Assembly (NCBI GenBank): GCA_020631735.1
Contig: CM036158.1
Span: forward strand, 85,065,421 to 85,129,420
Length of the DNA stretch: 64,000 nucleotides
Reading direction: 5' to 3'
Source: Saccharum officinarum
Taxonomy: Eukaryota; Streptophyta; Magnoliopsida; Poales; Poaceae
The translations under genes and the position numbers were made by a program. Below are positions 59,711 to 64,000 of this stretch, piece by piece. Within the stretch, counting starts at the first letter, position 1. Every line of letters begins with the position of its first letter. The notes below the pieces were generated by a model, which saw only the letters and a program-made list of their open reading frames with translations, was not told the DNA's origin and did no database searches.

Positions 59711-60841
59711 TCCAAAGTTAATATGACATAAGCGAGAATGTCAAACACTCGAATTATCATTAATCGTGCCACAAATATGATTCACTCACTTATTACAAAA
59801 ATCTGTCAAAGATAGGCGAAACAAGCCTTCGCAATCATAGCCTTTACCAATAAATTGTCCATGCTTAGACATGACTACTTTATTAGACTCTAACACTACC
59901 TTAAACCCATCTCTCAATAGAAGGGAGGCGCTAACAAGGTTCTTGCGAATAGTAGGGACATGTTGTACGTTCTTCAGCTGTACGATCTTTCCCAAAGTAA
60001 ACTTCAGATCTACCGTGCCAACACCACGAATAGAAGCATGTGACCCATTCCCCATCAGGACGGAGGAACCTTGAAGCCCCTAGTAAGAAGAAAACAAAGA
60101 GCTATCAGCACACACGTGAATATTAGCATCTGTATCAACCCACCAACTTGGAGATTGAAACACTGAAAGTACATTAGGAAAATTACCATACTCGTCATCA
60201 GCACTGCTAGCAGTCATGAGGTGAACTTTCTTTTTCTCTTTCTTGTCCGCTCACTCCAGACAATCTTTAGCAAAATGACCAAGCTCTCCACACATGAAGC
60301 AAGGTAGCTCTGCTTTGTCTTTTTTCTTCTTCTTGAAGGCAGTATTTTATTTGGCATTGAAAGCAGGTTGCTTAGGTTTTCCCTTGTTCTTGCCATGGTT
60401 TCTCTGGACAAAGTGGGCGCTAGATTTTTTCTCGTTCCCCTTCTCAATGTTATCTTTAGCCCGAGCTTTTTCCTCGACATCAAGAGATGTTATCAGGTTT
60501 TCAACTGATATTTTATGTCTCTTGTGTTTGAGACTTGTGGCGAAATTTCTTCATGAAGAAGACAATTTAGCAATAATGCACCCAGCCACAAACTCATCGG
60601 GTAAGACACATTTAAGGAGTTCAAGTTCCTTAGCCAGGCGCTGAATCTCATGAGCTTGCTCGACTACTGATTTGTTAGCAACCATCTTGTAGTCATTAAA
60701 GCTCTCCATGGTATACAGCTCTTTGCCTGCATCTGAAGCACCATAAGTAGCATTCAGATGATCCCATAGAGCCTTTGCATCTCTTAAGTGCATCATAGAA
60801 TCAAATAGATAATCTGAAAGCACATTATGCACAGCTCCCAC
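59711..60841 (-). pseudogene. Copia gag and protease remains
   Basis: Minus strand: gag polypeptide domain (SMMHLRDAKALWDHLNATYG, ELELLKCVLPDEF), the zinc knuckle CFMCGELGHFAKDC near 60257-60298, then protease (WWVDTDANIHVCADSSLF near 60100-60150) and the segment VQLKNVQHVPTIRKNLVSAS that precedes integrase. The protease active site should read DTG or DSG but is DTD. In-frame stops occur after NAK, CLE, SSY and CNK. Confidence 0.88.
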
Positions 60842-61063
60842 AAAGATATCATTAGCTTCCTGGAATTTTCTATGATCTTCATTAGAGATGTTTCCCTAAA
60901 GCATGCCATCTTTAACCCAGAAAACTTTCATGGCAGTAAGCCAATCAGTGATCTTGACAGACCACCTTTTAAAATGTGTACCAGAAAATTTTTATGGCCT
61001 CAGCGCATCAATAAAACTAGCCATAGATAATTCTGGAAACGACCTATTATAAGATTTTTGGAT

Positions 61064-62079
61064 TGTTAAAGAATTAGGCAATTTCTAAATTAAAAGCATG
61101 ATTAAATCTAGAACATAAATCATGGCAAATATATGAACTAGATTAAACATATATGGCATACTAGTATAGCAGATCAGCATATTCCACAGTATCAATATGA
61201 TAAGCATTGATAGTCCAGTAGATAGATTAGATTGTACGAACGTCAAGATTAGATCAAGAGAATTATACCTTTCGGTTGTGATAGTAGATGGTGTTGAAGA
61301 TGTGGCTGGCGGTGGTGATGGAGCGAGATCACTGATGTGGATATCGTCGATGTTGAAGTCTTCGTCGAAGTCGTCGATGAGAGGCGGAGGAGTATTCTTG
61401 ATGACGATCCCGCGAGCTCTAGCACGACGAAGCCGACGCGCCGATGCACCTTTAGAAGACGAGCCGTTGTGAAAGCTTTAGGAGCAGTCACGCGAACAAC
61501 GCTTTCTAAAACCTTATTCGCCTTCTCCCGGTGCAGGATCGCAAAGACGAGGGTTCCGGAGACCTGCTCACCCGGTCGCTGGTGCACGCAAGCGATCAGA
61601 CTGGAGTAGCTACAGGGGCGGCGCAATAGCGAGTAGAGGCAAAAACCCTAGCTCAACTGGATACGTTTTGGTGTGGCCGGCAGGTTGCTTATATAGTCCT
61701 GTCCAACCAATCTCGTGTCGCGATCACTCATGCAACTTGAAGGCCAAGAAACAAAAAACGAAAACAGCAAAAGAAGATCACGCTCCCGAAGACGAGGAGC
61801 CGGATTTCGGCGGACCATTCATGCAAGTGCCGCGCACCCGCGCCCTTCGCCCCGCCCCGGCGAGGCGAGCGAGCGCGTGTGGGCTTCTCTTACTCCTTCT
61901 CACACTAGACTTGAGGAAGTGGAGAGGACTTTCATATTTAAGTATGACTAACTCCATTTCAACAAGCAAGGTGGTACTAAAGAGTTTCCACATCCCCTTT
62001 TACTCACATGAATGGGCTTTTGAGATTTATTAGGAATTTTACAGTTGGTTATTGGGCCAAGCCCATATAAATTCCAACA
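61064..62079 (-). repeat. Copia 5' LTR
   Basis: On the plus strand it starts TGTTAAAGAATTAGG and ends AATTCCAACA, so the element-strand LTR is TGTTGG...TAACA with the canonical TG/CA ends. It is 1016 bp and aligns along its length with 55503-56570. Confidence 0.92.
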
Positions 62080-62460
62080 AATATAGTAGGAGAAGAACGT
62101 CAAGCTCCAACATCTGGGGAAGGAGAGGAAACTGAAACTGGTTTGGATCCCCAGTCACCTCCAAATATAAACCATGAACTGATATCAGAGTGTGCACCGA
62201 GGGAGGCAATGACAAAGGGTAGGAAGCGCGGAGGGAAAATGATTGAAAGATATGAGACCTGTAACAAGAAATCAGGGGGCACCCGCGTTTGTTCCCATTG
62301 TGGATTGAAAGACCATTATACTACGGGATGTCCTACAAACCCAGATAACGCTTCGAAGAAAAGAGGAGACAGTGGTAGTTTGCGTGGTACAATGGGACGG
62401 AAGAGAGGGAAGCCACCCACAAAAAGGCAATTGCAGGACGAGTTTGATGACGTTGCATGA

Positions 62461-63402
62461 AGTGGGTGGATTGGTGCAAAAACCTAGAAGTTTTTTTTAA
62501 TTATCGTTACGGTTAGTGATGTATAAATAATTAAGTACTATGAAAAGTGGTGATAATATATAAGTATTGTGTGGTTAAGTTTGGGGTACGTGGTCTCTGT
62601 GAATTTGTATCAGAATTTATCTTTAAAAATATTTTGAATGTGGTAACATATTAAGTAGAACTTGGAATATTTGATTAATTTATTCTTGGGAGAAAAAATC
62701 AGGTACCCATTGACAGGTTGGATATTCAAGACGCAGTTAGGAGAACCATTTTGATTGAGGAATATAAGTATTATATTTACTATATAACTGATAAGACAAT
62801 GGTAAAAGTTGCGACATGACATTTGTATTACTCAATATTTATGGGAATTTTGTTTCATGACTACTACGCCAGCCGAACTCACAATAATATTTACGAGAGT
62901 TTGTATGAACACAAGGATTTACGAGAATATTTTAGTAAGCAAGGATCCAAATACTGAGGAGACCGAATATCAGAAGACAAAAACATGGTACAATTGGACT
63001 AGGACTATCTTTAGGAACATGTATTGGGAATATTTACGAGACTTTTGTATAATATTCTGACCGTAACTCAGAATAATATTTACGAGAATTCGCTGCTAAT
63101 GAAGATATGTATTTACGAGAATAGTTTAACAACTAGTAAACCACAAAACTAACAAAGTTGAATATCCAAATGAAAATAGTAGATTTGAAAACAAAGTGAC
63201 CATATTATAGGTTCAGAGTACAGATAAATATGTCACACAAAGAATCCCGTATGAGAAGTGAAACTATGAAAACAAGCTCTCAAATTTGATCTTGCTAAAT
63301 TGGCTCGTCGATGACCAACATTAGCGGTGAAGTAAAAACACAGTATCTGAAGGATTCCTATTTATTCTGGCATTCCAAAGGAGAATGGTCCCAACGTGAT
63401 GT
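62461..63402. other. AT-rich intergenic stretch between the FAR1-type and Ulp1-like genes
   Basis: There is no gene. From 62890 to 63125 it holds five or six inverted copies of the intronic motif (ATTTACGAGAAT forms), opposite to the orientation in introns 1 and 3. The rest is featureless AT-rich DNA. Confidence 0.6.
62890..63125 (-). repeat. Inverted TTCTCGTAAAT-type motifs downstream of the FAR1-type gene
   Basis: TTTACGAGAGT, TTTACGAGAATATTTTA, TTTACGAGACTTTTG, ATTTACGAGAATTCG and ATTTACGAGAATAG are the reverse complements of the intron 1 and intron 3 units. Spacing is looser than in the introns. Confidence 0.65.
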
Positions 63403-63912
63403 TCATCGACGTGGCTTCAGTGCTTCTAGACCAGCAGGAAGCTTGTCAATAGTGTTAATTTGGTGATAAATGGCGTAGTAGAGAAGCTGATCTCTATACA
63501 TTCCCGCATTTTCCTGGATTTGTAGTGAAAGGAGATCAGCAACGTTGCAACACAGAGGCAGAGTCTTGGATGTGAAAGTAAGTACAATGATAAGACGTAC
63601 CGTGAGGATTGGAAGATGGAAAGATTCACCATTCCATAACTCCATGAATTTGAAGGCAAAGAATCCACTGTCGGTGGCGTTCCGCTGCAGCGGGACAGGT
63701 AGGATGGGTCGCCTGAATCGAGTAAACGACTTAAGCTTACCATCTGTGGCATCCTGGAACAGAAGATTGAGCCTTGGAATAATTTTGTTTCCCACAACTT
63801 GATGGTAAAGCCTATGGTCATCAGGACTAGAGTCGAGTATATCTATTCGGTCATGTATAAGGTTGATGCAGTAAACAGTACAGTGGTCCTCCTCCATAAT
63901 CGGCAAAAAGAA
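63403..63912 (-). pseudogene. Ulp1-like (C48) protease C-terminal part, catalytic Cys replaced, continues past window
   Basis: Two minus-strand exons can be read: 63912 down to 63601 (after CATTTGCAG, before GTACGTC) and 63513 down to 63403 (after AAATCCAG), both phase 0. The protein reads FFLPIMEEDHCTVYCINL, DRIDILDSSPDD, NATDSGFFAFKFMELWNG, then MYRDQLLYYAIYHQIN and the end LEALKPRR. This is the catalytic C-terminal half of plant transposon-type Ulp1 peptidases. The His (EDH) and Asp (ILDS) are present, but the expected HW is HC and the expected DCG nucleophile motif is DSG. It is therefore probably inactive, though splicing looks intact. Upstream exons lie beyond 64000. It faces the FAR1-type gene tail to tail. 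Confidence 0.75.
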
Positions 63913-64000
63913 CTGCAAATGCCCAAAAAGATAGTAGTAAGGAAACTGTAATTAATATGCATTTCATGGAATGAGAAGTAATACTTACTAGCTTAACATT

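Larger units (their letters stand above)
55503..62079 (-). mobile_element. Copia LTR retrotransposon inserted in the FAR1-type gene
   Basis: The element is 6577 bp, bounded by AATAT at 55498-55502 and 62080-62084. It is oriented on the minus strand: 5' LTR at 61064-62079, gag, protease, integrase, RT, RNase H (the Copia order), then a purine tract (minus-strand AGTGGGGGAT next to 56570) and the 3' LTR at 55503-56570. The coding region has about ten in-frame stops and at least one frameshift. The LTRs differ by several percent by eye plus a 47-bp indel, so the insertion is not recent. No clear initiator-Met-type primer site was seen beside the 5' LTR. Confidence 0.93.
50655..62460 (+). pseudogene. 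FAR1-type MULE transposase gene, copy 2, broken by two insertions and a stop
   Basis: Exons: 50655-50873, 51292-51788, 51882-52267, 52540-52801 plus 53521-53737, 54560-54824, and 55157-55502 plus 62085-62460. The parts total 2568 nt, exactly 856 codons. Order of domains: variable N-terminus (1-75); FAR1 DNA-binding domain (about 85-175, FNSSDEAKEFYYKYASKAGF to LEHSHPL); MULE transposase domain (about 300-395, VTFDTTYKTN, ILTDQDPAMAVA, LCRWHM); SWIM zinc finger (C607, C609, C619, H621: CECKTWEHTGLFCAH); CCHC knuckle near the C-terminus (CSHCGLKDHYTTGC). Lesions: a 0.7-kb insert after 52801, TAG at 53735-53737 where CAG is expected at the exon end, and a Copia element after 55502. Introns also carry a MULE-type MITE and a Tourist-like MITE. 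FAR1/FRS proteins are transcription factors derived from such transposases; the CCHC end and the context favour a transposase relic. Confidence 0.82.

Overview
This is plant nuclear DNA, almost certainly from a grass and probably from the Andropogoneae (sorghum, sugarcane or Miscanthus group). The reasons are spliced genes with GT-AG introns and some GC-rich exons, abundant Tourist-like, Stowaway-like and hAT-like MITEs, an RTE-type LINE with a (TTG)n tail, a Copia LTR element and plant-only protein families (MIP1-zipper/DUF547, FAR1-type, beta-amylase). The species call is inference. A run of exactly 100 N at 17326-17425 marks a join between two contigs.

The dominant structure is a long direct repeat. 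Positions 1-17325 (copy 1) match 34889 to about 51670 (copy 2), apart from scattered substitutions, MITE presence/absence and microsatellite length changes. Each copy carries, in order: a MIP1-zipper/DUF547 gene; a Tourist MITE; a GC-rich repeat-derived tract holding two related 2-kb repeats in opposite orientation with CCGGACGCGTCCGG palindromes; a decayed LINE zf-RVT fragment; a beta-amylase gene fragment; an (AT)n tract; a TAA-flanked GC-rich transposon; and the 5' end of a FAR1-type MULE transposase gene. Copy 1 is cut by the window start (first exons missing) and by the N gap (rest of the FAR1-type gene missing). Copy 1 may be an unpurged haplotig rather than a true tandem duplicate.

Between the copies (17426-33371) lies single-copy sequence. 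It holds a complete two-exon, minus-strand gene for a mitochondrial-type uL18 ribosomal protein, whose 2.7-kb intron contains a 5'-truncated RTE LINE. It also holds a decayed hAT/TTF-type gene start, a long inverted-repeat MULE-type element, one hAT-like and one Stowaway-like MITE, and a cluster of seven Tourist-like MITEs at 30.0-32.1 kb.

The right third (50655-64000) is the most informative part. A six-exon gene encodes FAR1 DNA-binding, MULE transposase, SWIM and CCHC-knuckle domains in that order. It can be followed across three lesions: a 0.7-kb insertion with an 11-bp target duplication, a CAG-to-TAG stop at an exon end, and a 6.58-kb Copia element with an AATAT target duplication. Removing the two insertions rejoins the reading frame exactly. 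Downstream, tail-to-tail, is a Ulp1-like (C48) gene end whose expected catalytic Cys is Ser. Arrays of a TTCTCGTAAAT-type motif lie in introns 1 and 3, with inverted copies past the 3' end. Together these suggest the remains of a large MULE carrying a FAR1-type transposase and a Ulp1-like gene, rather than an ordinary host FRS gene.
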